DNA of 64,000 nt, from contig CP019155.1 in assembly GCA_002844335.1 (NCBI GenBank), positions 124,001-188,000 of the forward strand, in the 5' to 3' direction. Positions 9,252-17,993 of the stretch are shown piece after piece (the first letter of the stretch is position 1; each line of letters starts with the position of its first letter). The notes below the pieces were generated by a model, which saw nothing but the letters and a program-made list of their open reading frames with translations, ran no database searches and was not told the DNA's origin. Both the position numbers and the translations under genes were made by a program. Source of the stretch: Haloarcula taiwanensis. Lineage in GTDB: Archaea; Halobacteriota; Halobacteria; Halobacteriales; Haloarculaceae.

Positions 9252-9923
9252 CTAGGACGTATCGGCCGATTGTGCCACCAGCAATGAGCCATCTGCTGTG
9301 TCAATGGCTTTCTGCACACCGAGCCAGTTCGTGATAGAGCCGTCGGGACCACTGAGTGGCACTATCGTCACCCGGTTTCTGAAGCGTGTGCCGTCCGCGC
9401 GATAGTTCCATAGTTCGACGGTTCGCCGTTCCCAGATGTCGACCCCCTCCTGAAGCGTTGCGACCGCCTCGGGATCCGTCGCTGGTCCCTGCAGCAATCG
9501 AAGGTTCTCGCCGCGAAGCGTTGCCAGCGAGTACCCGGTCATCTCCTGGAACGTCTGTGTCGCATATCGGACTGGATTGTCCTGATACGCCGGGCCAGTG
9601 AGCGTCAGCCCAAGAGGACCCGTCCCGAGTCGAACCATTTTCGCGATGTATTCTCGCTCGAAAGACGTCACAGAGCTAGTCTCGAACCCATCGAGGGACC
9701 GAATGATGTCTGCCGGCGAGTCCTCGGCGTGGTCCGGACCGACAGTCCGGAGCTGGTGTGTTTCGACAAGGTCCGGAAGCCGCCGGCGAAACTGCTCCTC
9801 GTCGAGCAGCATGGTTTCGATAAGTGCGTCCCTGAGTGGGGCCATGTTCGCAGTTGCCAGTTCTAGCTTTCGGGGGCACAAACTCCCGTCGGTATCCTGC
9901 CAATGGCTGCTCGGACCTGCCAT
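9252..9923 (-). CDS. LOV-like PAS domain protein lacking the photoactive cysteine
   Basis: A protein of 223 residues. The first ~95 residues are helical and of unknown fold. Residues ~100-215 form a PAS domain of the LOV kind: NPVRYATQTFQEMTGY, GENLRLLQGPATDPEAV, VELWNYRADGTRFRNRVTI and ITNWLGVQKAI. In photosensing LOV domains the helix motif is GxNCRFLQG; here the Cys is Leu (GENLRLLQG), so the flavin-cysteinyl adduct cannot form. It may bind flavin as a redox sensor, or sense something else. No output domain is attached. It is convergent with the DUF3592 gene (12-base gap) and divergent from the DUF4864 gene at 9969. Confidence 0.8.
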   Translation of the reverse strand: MAGPSSHWQDTDGSLCPRKLELATANMAPLRDALIETMLLDEEQFRRRLPDLVETHQLRTVGPDHAEDSPADIIRSLDGFETSSVTSFEREYIAKMVRLGTGPLGLTLTGPAYQDNPVRYATQTFQEMTGYSLATLRGENLRLLQGPATDPEAVATLQEGVDIWERRTVELWNYRADGTRFRNRVTIVPLSGPDGSITNWLGVQKAIDTADGSLLVAQSADTS

Positions 9924-9968
9924 TCATGCTGATGCAGCACCTGTTACAGATACGCGCTTGCCTCTACA

Positions 9969-10373
9969 ATGTCTGAACGCGAGTACCCGGTGGTCGGCCT
10001 CCCGACACCCAGCGAGACATACGGCCCCAGCGATGCTGTTGCCCTCCAACTCGATGCGCTGGCAACGAACGACGAGCCATGTGACAACGCGGGGATCATG
10101 ACGGCGTACAATTTCGCCTCCCCGGCTAACCGCCGCTCGACTGGTCCCCTCGACCGGTTCATAGCCATGGTCCAGTCACCGCAGTACCGCCCGATGATCG
10201 ACTTCGAGGAGGCCGTGCGAGGCCCCATCGAGCAAGACGAGAACTACGCTGAGCAGCGGGTGACGATTACGGGACCGGATGGACGGACAACCACCTACGA
10301 GTTCGGTCTGTCAGTGCAGTCCGTCGGTGAGTTCCGAGGGTGCTGGCAAACCGACCGTGTTGTCGTGGTCTGA
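9969..10373 (+). CDS. DUF4864-like protein
   Basis: A protein of 134 residues, acidic and soluble, with no membrane segment. It matches my recollection of the DUF4864 family: a helix that counts back to a SPANRRSTGPLDRFIAMV stretch, then a two-strand end (QRVTITGPDGRTTTYEF, FRGCWQTDRVVV). The fold is thought to resemble NTF2-like proteins. It is divergent from the LOV-like gene with 45 bases between the starts, so the two may share a control region. Function is unknown. Confidence 0.65.
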   Translation: MSEREYPVVGLPTPSETYGPSDAVALQLDALATNDEPCDNAGIMTAYNFASPANRRSTGPLDRFIAMVQSPQYRPMIDFEEAVRGPIEQDENYAEQRVTITGPDGRTTTYEFGLSVQSVGEFRGCWQTDRVVVV

Positions 10374-10602
10374 TCGGTGGCAGCGGCAACTGAGTCAGTG
10401 ACCTGTAACGTTTGTGAGCGGGGCTGCAAAAGCTACGACCAGTTTCGCCCGCTCGAATGTTCTTTCGATCTATCTCATACGCTTTTCCTCAGAGAACGCG
10501 CTACAGGTGTCTGCCTGCCAGCCACAGAGCAGTGACATGGGTACTTTCCTTCGGTTGGAACAGCCACCGCAGAGCCGCGTCAAACACAGGCGAGCAATAG
10601 GG

Positions 10603-10609
10603 TATATTT
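10603..10609 (+). promoter_or_regulatory. TATA box of the flavoprotein gene
   Basis: TATATTT sits 28-34 bases before the ATG at 10637. Haloarchaeal transcripts start about 25 bases past the TATA box, so the mRNA would be nearly leaderless at 10637. This favours that start over the upstream in-frame ATG at 10613. Confidence 0.5.
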
Positions 10610-10636
10610 GAAATGGTTACCGTCAAAGGGTACGGT

Positions 10637-11674
10637 ATGAGGATTTCTATCGTCGGAGGGGGATTCGCAGGGCTGGCAGCAGCGCAACTGGCTGAAGGGG
10701 TTACGTCGGACGTACAGCTCTACGATAAGGGCGCATACAGCGGTGATCGAAGAGGGGCTTGGGGGGAGATGGTCTGGGACTACTCGCGGCTCCCTCTAGA
10801 TCGACATGTGCCAGGGTACGTTAGAGAGGCTAATACCGGGATATTTGTCGGTTCCAGTGGGAAAACAGCTGTAACTGTTCCTGATGGCGTTATTTTGAAC
10901 AGAGGAGAGTTAGAGAAACACTGGGCAGGCACGCTCGAACGGACAGAGATTGTAGAGAACGCAGAAGTCGACGAAGCAGAGTTTCGGAGGCTATCTGCGG
11001 AGTCGGATTTACTGATTGATGCCACTGGTCAGTTCCCGATCTCACGCCGGTTTACGTCCCTGTCGTATGACGTAGCGTGTCCGACGCTGAGCGGGAGGAT
11101 AGAGGCTGACTTCTCCCATCTGTATCCTGAGCCAAGAGCACTTGCGTACGAGAATTACTTCCTCTGGATCGTGCCACAGTCACCGGAGGAGGCAACTGTC
11201 GGCCTCGGCTGTCGAGAGGACAAGCCCCCTGCCGAGCTGTACGAAGATATGCGACAGTTGCTTGCAGAAATCGAAATCGAGCCCCCAGAGCGTGAGGCCC
11301 TGTACGGCGGCACTGATGTCTCAAACGGGTTGCGGAGTCTCTCACACTGTTCGTACGAGCTCAACGACTGCACAGTGCATATCGCGGGTGACGCCATCGG
11401 ATTGGCAAACCGCCTGACGGGCTTCGGAATGATACATGCGGCACAGTCCGGCCGAGCTGCTGTGCGGTCCTTCGTGCAAGGGAATTCGTATAAACGCAGG
11501 TTGTTGTGCCAGAACTTCTGGACGAAAGCAGTTACTGGTGTGGCTTCACCCATCCATCACACCATCGGGTTAGACGGAATAGCTCGGTTGGCAAAGTCGG
11601 ACATCGAGTATCAGGAGAGCTTTGAACCGCAGCAGCCAGCAGATATTCTGGGCGCTGTTCGAACCTTCATATAG
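10637..11674 (+). CDS. FAD-dependent oxidoreductase (geranylgeranyl-reductase-like)
   Basis: A protein of 345 residues from the ATG at 10637. The N-terminus is a dinucleotide-binding fold, MRISIVGGGFAGLAAAQLAE, with the GxGxxG-type turn and an acidic residue closing the second strand. A second FAD-contact region is IAGDAIGLANRLTGFGMIHA near residue 255, the DGxGLxxPxxGEGI-like motif of the geranylgeranyl reductase and monooxygenase superfamily. Digeranylgeranylglycerophospholipid reductases share this layout, but the protein is shorter and divergent, so the substrate is open. Base composition is more AT-rich than the genes before it, which suggests a different origin. Confidence 0.75.
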   Translation: MRISIVGGGFAGLAAAQLAEGVTSDVQLYDKGAYSGDRRGAWGEMVWDYSRLPLDRHVPGYVREANTGIFVGSSGKTAVTVPDGVILNRGELEKHWAGTLERTEIVENAEVDEAEFRRLSAESDLLIDATGQFPISRRFTSLSYDVACPTLSGRIEADFSHLYPEPRALAYENYFLWIVPQSPEEATVGLGCREDKPPAELYEDMRQLLAEIEIEPPEREALYGGTDVSNGLRSLSHCSYELNDCTVHIAGDAIGLANRLTGFGMIHAAQSGRAAVRSFVQGNSYKRRLLCQNFWTKAVTGVASPIHHTIGLDGIARLAKSDIEYQESFEPQQPADILGAVRTFI

Positions 11675-12201
11675 AGCCACCAATCACTGTTAGACACGCA
11701 GTCGGCCAGAGAGCGGTGTTCGGTCGGGAGGCGTAGAGACTTGGTACATAGTGTCGCTTAATTTATAGGTAAGTCTTATTCGCTACCGATACTCTGCTCT
11801 TGTCTGTCTGAGGAGTGATAATCTGTCTCACGACTAATCAGCGGCGACTGCCTGAGCAGTCAGCGTAGCACAGATAGAGATAGTCCGTCCCAGCTCGCCA
11901 CACCAGCTATGAAGGCTAATCCGACACCATATCTATTAAATATAGCTACCTTTTATAGTCAAGCAATGTATCCAGTTGGAACAGCTATACAGCATATCTA
12001 AGTAGTATAGCTAGAAATTGTAGCTAGCAAAGAAGTTCGGATAAGTCAGCGGGGAAGAATAGCCAGTAGATGCAGCTACTAATGCTGGCCCTGTGCGATA
12101 GTTTGCCCACGCAGAGATAGAGTCAAGTACAGCAAACAGGTCACCTGTAGAGGGCAAAGAGCGGTCGTAGTTCTACTCAGTATAGAAGAACCGATAAGAC
12201 A
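11675..12201. other. AT-rich gap between convergent genes, with TATAGCTA motifs
   Basis: This stretch of 527 bases has no gene. It lies between the end of the flavoprotein gene and the end of the par operon and is clearly AT-rich. TATAGCTA occurs at 11941-11948 and 12006-12013, with the related AGCTATA at 11982-11988 and TAGCTAG near 12021. The same motif lies in front of parA, so this may be part of a partition site. It is also a plausible recombination boundary between the GC-rich left part and the plasmid-like genes. Confidence 0.5.
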
Positions 12202-12585
12202 TTAGCGAGAGGGGGCTGACTGCTCCCAGTCGTACCCCCACTCGCGGAGCTTTTCCGCGACAAGGTCCGGATTGTCCATAGCGACGACAAGGGCAGCCTC
12301 CAGCGCGTCAGTCTTGTATACATCCTCGCCGACTGCATCTTCTAGATTCCGGAGGAAGGTGGACTCCCGCTCCTCGACCTCAGGCCGAATAAAAATCGGC
12401 CGTTGCTTGCGGTCTTGCTTGACTGAATCACGCCGGAATTTGTATGGGATGTCTGGCTGGGTCGTAGTTTCGACGGCAGGAGATTCGGTTTCGGTAGCTG
12501 GCACCTCATCCTGCTGGTCATCCGCTTCCGGCTCTGTATCTGTGTCCGCCTCTGCGAACGGATCGTCACCTGAGCCGGATTTCAT
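12202..12585 (-). CDS. Small acidic partner of ParA (ParB-like role)
   Basis: A protein of 127 residues whose start overlaps the stop of parA (ATGA), so the two are translated together. The N-terminal ~50 residues are highly acidic and low in complexity (DTDTEPEADDQQDE), probably disordered. The C-terminal part (RPIFIRPEVEERESTFLRNLEDAVGEDVYKTDALEAALVVAMDNP) is a strand followed by helices, compatible with a ribbon-helix-helix DNA binder. Small proteins encoded directly after ParA-type ATPases usually bind the centromere. No canonical ParB sequence motif is present, so this role is inferred from position. Confidence 0.65.
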   Translation of the reverse strand: MKSGSGDDPFAEADTDTEPEADDQQDEVPATETESPAVETTTQPDIPYKFRRDSVKQDRKQRPIFIRPEVEERESTFLRNLEDAVGEDVYKTDALEAALVVAMDNPDLVAEKLREWGYDWEQSAPSR

Positions 12586-13427
12586 GCTGTTGCCTCCTGC
12601 TCTCGGGTCTGTCGGAGGCGTGCAGCCAGCTTTTCGAACTGCTCTAGCGTTTCGATTTCATAGTCACGTTCCCGGCTCCGGTGTTCTTCGATGTATTTGA
12701 ACGCCGAACACTGTTTTCGCCAACATCCCTCAAGCAGGGACGTCCGCTCGCGGAACACGACCGGAATGTCATACGACTCAGCCCGGAGCCGTTTGAGCAT
12801 CTCTTCCTGATCGTTCGTACCTTTGAATCGATTCGGCACAGCAGCTAGCACGCCCACGTTGATATCTAACGTGTCTTCGAGTCCAGTAACGAGGTCTGCA
12901 AGGCCCTCGACAGACTGCTGGCCCTTCCCGCTCGGTTCGAACGGGATGACCAGATTCCGCGTGGCGTGCAACGCGTTGTACAGTTTCACATCCGCAGTCG
13001 CAGGCGGGTCGATAATAACAGTATCATACTCGGACGGAACGCCCGCGTCTTTTAGCACACGAAGCAGTTGGACGTTCGGGTTCCAGTTTTCGCCGAAATC
13101 CGCTGCCTCTTCTTCGCGCCGCCGCAGATGTTTTGAGAGGACCTCCAGGGAGTTGTGTGCAGGGAGGACGTCGACGCCCTCGGAACTTTCAATGAGATCA
13201 GCGAACGGCCCCCGTGGCCGTTCGACGAGGTGTCGAACTAAACTGTCGGCCTCTGAGTCCGTTCGGCGGTCCGCGACATCGAACAGGAATGAAAGGCTCC
13301 CCTCCTGTGGATCCATATCTATTGCCAGTACGTCGTGACCAGCGCGAGCGTCGGCGACAGCGAGGTTCGCCGCCATCGTTGTCTTGCCGACACCGCCGGC
13401 CTCGCTGTACACGGTGTAGGTCAGCAT
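12582..13427 (-). CDS. ParA/MinD-type partition ATPase
   Basis: A protein of 281 residues. The deviant Walker A motif EAGGVGKTTMAANLA begins at about residue 9; switch I/Walker A' is LAIDMDPQEGS, and the Walker B strand is YDTVIIDPPATAD. These mark the ParA/Soj family, which segregates plasmids and chromosomes on a nucleoid ATP gradient. An in-frame ATG lies 7 codons upstream, but the ATG at 13427 is 28 bases past a TATA-like element, fitting a leaderless start. It forms an operon with the small gene overlapping its 3' end. The tyrosine recombinase upstream is on the same strand, about 110 bases away. Confidence 0.9.
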   Translation of the reverse strand: MLTYTVYSEAGGVGKTTMAANLAVADARAGHDVLAIDMDPQEGSLSFLFDVADRRTDSEADSLVRHLVERPRGPFADLIESSEGVDVLPAHNSLEVLSKHLRRREEEAADFGENWNPNVQLLRVLKDAGVPSEYDTVIIDPPATADVKLYNALHATRNLVIPFEPSGKGQQSVEGLADLVTGLEDTLDINVGVLAAVPNRFKGTNDQEEMLKRLRAESYDIPVVFRERTSLLEGCWRKQCSAFKYIEEHRSRERDYEIETLEQFEKLAARLRQTREQEATA

Positions 13428-13448
13428 ACTATATCGGATTCGCCGCAC

Positions 13449-13493
13449 AGATATAAAGATTAGTCAGACGGTATAGCTATATGGTATAGCTAC
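13449..13493 (-). promoter_or_regulatory. parA promoter with paired TATAGCTA sites
   Basis: Read on the minus strand, a TATA-like CTTTATAT lies at 13451-13458, about 28 bases before the parA start. Immediately upstream are two direct copies of TATAGCTA (13472-13479 and 13485-13492), 13 bases apart. That spacing and position suit an operator bound by ParA or its small partner, giving autoregulation. The motif recurs at 11941, 12006, 14953 and 56891. Confidence 0.5.
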
Positions 13494-13541
13494 GGAAGGT
13501 ACCTTTCTGCTTCCACACAACTGTTCCGTTCCCGCGAGCGG

Positions 13542-14777
13542 TTACTCAGTGAATAACCCTGCGAGTGTCTCGTGCATCTCTGCCCGCCGGTGAGATCGGG
13601 CCTCAGACTCGGAAAGATAGTTATCAAGGACGACCTGTGCGGATGCCGAACCCTGCTCAGCCGCAACATCTTCGAACCGATCCGCAACTCGTCTGACAGC
13701 AGCACCGTATGTGGTATACCAGAATCGACGACCCGTTTTCGGCGTCGGCGTGGCGCCATCAACGGTGATGTCTGCGGCCTCAGCCACTGACTTGAACCGA
13801 CGACGGACGGTTTCAGCAGTTAAATGACCACTAGCCGCGGATGGAGAGGGCAGAAGATATCCAGACCACTCTGAATCAGCAAGCGCCTCTATACGTCGCT
13901 CTACGGTCTCCAGACCGGCCAGCAGAGCCACCGTCCCGGGGCCGTTTTTCCGCTCGCCATCACCGAACTCTATGTACGGATGGGAGTCATCATCCGGATC
14001 GAGGTTGAGCTGTCGGATGTGGAGCGATGCGACTTCACTCGGCCGCAGCCCCCATCCGCAACATGCAACCACAATGAATCGGTCGCGTAACTCAGACGCC
14101 GCTGTATATAGGCGCTGGACAGCGTCTCTATCGAGTGCTTGGTTATCCCATGATGGAGTCGTATCCCACCCAAACCGGATTTCGAGGTCAGCGAGCGGGT
14201 TGTACGCGGCAGTGCCGAACATCACCAGGTGCTTGTAGAACTGCCGTGTGTCCTGAACGTATTTACGGCGTGATGCGAGCGTCGTCAGAGCCTCATCCAG
14301 TTGGTCAAGTGCGTCAAACGTCGCTGCAACCCTATCCATTTCTGCAACACGTTCATCGGGATTCTCCAGCGGTGCGAGCAGATCTTTTGTATCGTGGATA
14401 TTGGTATATACTTTCATGTAGCGTCGCAAAATCGACCGACGTGTCTCGATCGTCGCATCAGCGCGCCCTCGTCGAGTCGAAAGTTCAGCGAGGTATTCCT
14501 CGACGGCTCGCTGTGTATTGTCAGCCAGGAACTCGAATGACCCCGATTCAATCGGTGCTTCCGGCACCCCAATTTCATCGTAGAACTGCCCCGGAGATAG
14601 GTCAAACCGGCGCTGGAGGTGCTTGACGAATCCCGGAAACTGTCGGTTTAGCCATGCGTATGTGGGGGTTTCAGCTGTTGGATTGAAGCCATCCTCTTTC
14701 ATCGCCGGCACAACGGCCTCACGATAGAATGATTTGCAATCGGCCAAGTCCATCGTTGAATAGCGAACTTCGGTCAT
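13542..14777 (-). CDS. Tyrosine recombinase / phage-type integrase
   Basis: A protein of 411 residues. The N-terminal half holds a SAM-like DNA-binding region (VEEYLAELSTRRGRADATIETRRSIL). The catalytic half shows the box I arginine in CGWGLRPSEVASLHI, a box II region TPKTGRRFWYTTYGAAVRRV in which the usual HxxR histidine is not evident, and the nucleophile candidate in VVLDNYLSESEA. The usual role is plasmid resolution or site-specific integration. Next to parA it most likely resolves multimers of the replicon or mediated integration. No att site could be identified by eye. Confidence 0.85.
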   Translation of the reverse strand: MTEVRYSTMDLADCKSFYREAVVPAMKEDGFNPTAETPTYAWLNRQFPGFVKHLQRRFDLSPGQFYDEIGVPEAPIESGSFEFLADNTQRAVEEYLAELSTRRGRADATIETRRSILRRYMKVYTNIHDTKDLLAPLENPDERVAEMDRVAATFDALDQLDEALTTLASRRKYVQDTRQFYKHLVMFGTAAYNPLADLEIRFGWDTTPSWDNQALDRDAVQRLYTAASELRDRFIVVACCGWGLRPSEVASLHIRQLNLDPDDDSHPYIEFGDGERKNGPGTVALLAGLETVERRIEALADSEWSGYLLPSPSAASGHLTAETVRRRFKSVAEAADITVDGATPTPKTGRRFWYTTYGAAVRRVADRFEDVAAEQGSASAQVVLDNYLSESEARSHRRAEMHETLAGLFTE

Positions 14778-15159
14778 TGGTCTGAGTGGGTGGGCAGTGT
14801 GCTGTCCCTACTGGGTACTCTGAGCCGCCGGAATTTCGTATGTATCGTATTTCAGTCGCAGTACTAATAATTTGTCTTGTGTTGTTTTCTGCATGAGAAA
14901 CCCATAACAAGACAGATACCGGGATCTGGAGACGGAAATAATATAAACTGCATATAGCTATACTAAATTTGTCCCCAGAAGATGAACTACAGGACTATAG
15001 CACCGCCAGGATGCACGATATCAGCTGAACCACCGAACTCGACACACTCGGGTCAGGACACCGCTTCAAGTTAGGAACCCAACTCGATTTGTGTATTTAA
15101 AGAAATCAGGCCAGTGCTGCCGCTCACCACCACTCTACCTCTGTCGTCTTGGACCGTGA
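14778..15159. other. Intergenic stretch with one TATAGCTATA site
   Basis: No gene is visible in these 382 bases. A 10-base palindrome TATAGCTATA is at 14953-14962, matching the motif in front of parA. Confidence 0.45.
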
Positions 15160-15372
15160 CTACCCGATCCCAGTCTCCTTCTTCAACAATGTGAGCGTAG
15201 TATCCGCAGTCACGATCGGGGAATGCCCGTACTTACCCGTCAACTCGACCTAGACTAAGAGATCGACCCGCCAAATCGAGTACAGCAGACGGGCGAATGC
15301 GAACTAAAAGAACCGAAGGAGCAAATTCTTCGATGTTGTCGCTGCTATGAATCGCTTGATGCTCCGGTAGCT
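15160..15372 (-). mobile_element. 3' remnant of a DDE transposase gene
   Basis: On the minus strand this encodes YRSIKRFIAATTS, then FAFARLLYSIWR after an in-frame stop, then LTLLKKETGIG and a stop. The same three blocks in the same order close the transposase pseudogene at 23095-24745. Only the last ~70 codons remain. The fragment abuts the RIC gene and supplies its false C-terminus. Confidence 0.75.
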
Positions 15373-15881
15373 CGCACAGGCGTCTTCGGGAACGGCGTAG
15401 CCGCCGGTCAGCTCGGCGATCCGGTCGAGGCGGACGGCCGTTCCGGCGAGGTCGTCCTCGAAGCCCCGGATCGCTTCGCGGAGCCGGGCTGCTTCGTCGT
15501 CGGAAAGCGACTCCGAGCGATCAAGTTTCCCAATGACAGGGAACAACTCGTCTTTCTCTTCTTCGGTGTGCTCGTGCATCTCCGCCGCGAGGTCGGGGAA
15601 CGTCGATTCGACCGCCGCCAGCTCGGGGTGGGTCTCCCCGTGGACCCGGTTCACCTTCGCCACGAGGGTCTCAAGCGCGGGCAGTTCCTCACGGAGATAG
15701 TCGTGGTGGGTCTCGACGACGTGGTCAGCTAGGTCCGCGAGTCCACTCCAGTCGTAGTCGTCGCCAGCGTCCGGTCGCCGTCACAACAGTAGTCCAGCCC
15801 GAGGGACTCGAACACCCGGGCGTAGGTGGGCACCTCCTCAACGAGCGATGCAAGTGTTCGGTCGGGATCAGTGTCAGTCAT
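15345..15881 (-). pseudogene. Iron-sulfur cluster repair di-iron protein (RIC/ScdA/YtfE), broken
   Basis: The ATG at 15881 opens a ScdA N-terminal domain: RTLASLVEEVPTYARVFES, then LDYCCDGDRTLA with the family's Cys pair. Around 15770 an internal deletion shifts the frame. The hemerythrin-like half then continues as ADHVVETHHDYLREELPAL, VHGETHPELA and MHEHTEEEKDELFPVIGKL, with iron-ligand His and Glu residues still present. Near residue ACASYR the sequence switches into a transposase tail, so the last helix is gone. RIC proteins repair iron-sulfur clusters damaged by nitric oxide or oxidants. Both the frameshift and the truncation should make this copy non-functional. It lies just downstream of the DUF2249 gene, a common neighbour. 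Confidence 0.8.
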
Positions 15882-16013
15882 ACGTTGGAGTCGATGGCCT
15901 CTCTGGGTCAGTCAGAACGGCGCGTCGGGCGTCTCATCGGTGGCTCCCTGTCCGACAGCCAAGCTGGGGTCGCCAGCCTCGGACTTACCGATCAGTACCC
16001 GGAACTCGCCGGG

Positions 16014-17006
16014 CTACTTCTGGCGGTACTCCCAGCGGAACTCCGATCCCGCCTCAGCGTCGAACTGGTGGTACAGCGGCTTGGGGTCGTGGTCGTTCAC
16101 GAACATGAATGCTTCCCCAGTGTCGAGTTTGGCGTAGGCTTCGAAGATTTGCTCGTGGCGCTGGGCAGGAGGCAAATCTCGAACGTCGAGTTCTCGCGTA
16201 ATCTCTCTGTCTTCAGCAACTGTCGTCGACGTCGCATTCTCCTGCACATCGTCAGACTGGCCCACGTCTTTTGCACCGTCGTGGCTACCGCCTTTCGTAA
16301 TGTGCACGCGACAGCGCCCGGGTGCTGATTCAACAACCTCCCATTCGAAGGAGTCACGATATTCCTGGCGGAACTCCTGGTGCAGCGGCTGAGGCTCGTG
16401 GGGAGCAATGATTTCCATCGTTCCCCCGTCGGGAATCATTCCGTAGCGGTGGTGGATGGTATGGTGGCGTTCCTGTTTCGGGATTTCGCGAACATCGTAC
16501 CGGGTAACGATGGCATCGTCGACGGTCTCGGAGTCCGCAGTCTTGTAAATCTCGACGCGCCACCCGTCGTCGCCGCGACTCACGTACTCCCATTCGATTA
16601 TGTCGCCGTGCATCGATCGTAGCTCGTGATACAGCGGCTTTGGATCGTGGTCGTTTACGAGTACGAACCCTTCATCCGCGTCCAATTCCTCGAAGATCGT
16701 TAGTAGTACCTCGTGACGGCGCTGTGGTTTCAGATCACGTACATCAATGGTCGCGGAGTCCTCATCGTCGAATCGGCCACCAACAGTCAGGGTCAACTCT
16801 CGGGGGACTGCATCGGGATCCGCGTACTCCCAATCGATCACCCGTTCCTGTGCAATCTGGTAGCGAACTAACTCGGGATCGATATCTCGATCCGCAACGA
16901 TACCGAGTTTGTCACCGGTCGCTGCATCGTTTAGGGCCTCAAATAGGTGCTCATGGAGTCTGTCTTCGGCCAAAGCCCGCAAGTCGAGTTCCGTTTCCGT
17001 CACCAT
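16014..17006 (-). CDS. Tandem DUF2249 protein, C-terminus cut by a stop
   Basis: A protein of 330 residues made of four DUF2249 repeats, each opening with a D-V-R-D/E-like strand followed by RHE or RHH and closing with a VNDHDPKPLYH-type block (complete in repeats 2 and 4). Repeat 1 is the most divergent, and in repeat 3 the block is APHEPQPLHQE. DUF2249 proteins cluster with denitrification and nitric-oxide stress genes and may bind small redox cofactors. The frame stops at TAG within repeat 4, but the same frame continues for 33 more codons (PGEFRVLIGK and onward) to a TGA at 15912-15914. The ancestral protein was evidently longer. The RIC pseudogene follows after ~30 bases, so this is a decaying operon. 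Confidence 0.8.
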   Translation of the reverse strand: MVTETELDLRALAEDRLHEHLFEALNDAATGDKLGIVADRDIDPELVRYQIAQERVIDWEYADPDAVPRELTLTVGGRFDDEDSATIDVRDLKPQRRHEVLLTIFEELDADEGFVLVNDHDPKPLYHELRSMHGDIIEWEYVSRGDDGWRVEIYKTADSETVDDAIVTRYDVREIPKQERHHTIHHRYGMIPDGGTMEIIAPHEPQPLHQEFRQEYRDSFEWEVVESAPGRCRVHITKGGSHDGAKDVGQSDDVQENATSTTVAEDREITRELDVRDLPPAQRHEQIFEAYAKLDTGEAFMFVNDHDPKPLYHQFDAEAGSEFRWEYRQK

Positions 17007-17154
17007 ACTTGATGGTCCCTGACTGGACGGATGGGACTTATGTCGAAGGCGTTCGGGGAACTTGGGCTACCGAGCCGAATCTGTTCCCAACAGAAGCTTA
17101 GTGCTGGGCGTGTCTCCCCTCCGCTAAGTAAGTACTAGCGGGGACTTACTAACA

Positions 17155-17346
17155 ATGGACATACTCGAATCGCATGCGGTTCCAAACACCGTTGGTCCAG
17201 AGAGATGGCGACTCGAGGTTACCGGTGCCGTCGCCGAAGCGGTACAGTTCACACAGGACGAGTTGCTGGCACTCCCTGCTGGCGAGATAACGGACGATTT
17301 CACCTGTGTCGAAGGGTGGCAGGCAAAGGACCTTTCGCTCGAGTGA
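17155..17346 (+). pseudogene. Molybdopterin-dependent oxidoreductase, N-terminal stump
   Basis: The 63 residues resemble the start of sulfite-oxidase/YedY-like catalytic subunits: WRLEVTGAV, FTQDELLALPAGEITDDFTCVEGWQ, where the Cys would be the molybdenum ligand. The frame stops right where the end of a TnpB element begins (TGATATGCTCCGCGCC at 17344). The rest of the gene, normally over 150 residues more, is missing. Confidence 0.75.
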
Positions 17347-17700
17347 TATGCTCCGCGCCGTGAACGGCGCGGCTTCCCACGCATGGGGAATACCAGCTAA
17401 GTGCGGCTATCGCTGGTAGAGGGTTCCGACCCGTGGAACGCCGAAAGAGTCATTTGCGAGTGTTTCTCGCTCGTCTCACGGTGTCGTTCGAAAGACGCGC
17501 CGCGTCTCTCGTGATCACGAGACGGCTCCGCCATCTCACACGAGGTCGTGGTGCTGTCACAGGCTCTCCCATCCCGGGCGAGTCATTGCCTGCCGGTTTC
17601 AGTGGCATGCTCTCTCCCCACGGGTCAGCCCGGTGCGCAACGTTGGTGGCGCTGGTTATATCACCCTGAAATGCTGTGATGACTGTCGACACTGGCGTTG
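17343..17700 (-). mobile_element. IS200/IS605-type TnpB element remnant (3' end)
   Basis: On the minus strand this starts with a TnpB C-terminus (FQGDITSATNVAHRADPWGE, then LKPAGNDSP), matching the C-terminus of the gene at 57817. After it come a GGGTCGGAACCC segment, a CTACCAGC/GCTGGTA pair and the terminal hairpin GCCGCGCCGTTCACGGCGCGG near 17354-17374. The same three elements in the same order close the copy at 58370-58450. In IS605 elements this end carries the guide-RNA scaffold and the transposition hairpin. The 5' part of tnpB is absent. Confidence 0.75.
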
Positions 17701-17993
17701 ACCCACCGCTTGTCGACACGGTTCAGCGCATCGAGGTGGGTGACGTCCTCGTCGTCAACGGCGACTCCCGAACCTGGGATATACAGATGTCGTCAAGCGA
17801 GCCATCGACGCCCGTATTAACGTGCATACACTAACTGACGCCGGTAGACACCTCCTCCAACGGCAGGCCGAACGCTCAGAGGCCTGTGTGATCTACCGCA
17901 ACCTGTGCTGATGGGGGTCCACAATAATGCCCCTATAACCCACATAGCGACGGCGAACAGCGGTCAGAAGTGGGGACCCAGTCGGCCGGTGTA
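17701..17993. other. Degenerate coding debris
   Basis: A plus-strand stretch around 17700-17800 reads VDTVQRIEVGDVLVVNGDSR and then loses its frame. I do not recognise the family and see no complete gene in these ~290 bases. Confidence 0.3.

Noticed and set aside
12842-13338. Long plus-strand open frames over parA
   Set aside because: They are antisense to a clear ParA gene with all Walker motifs.
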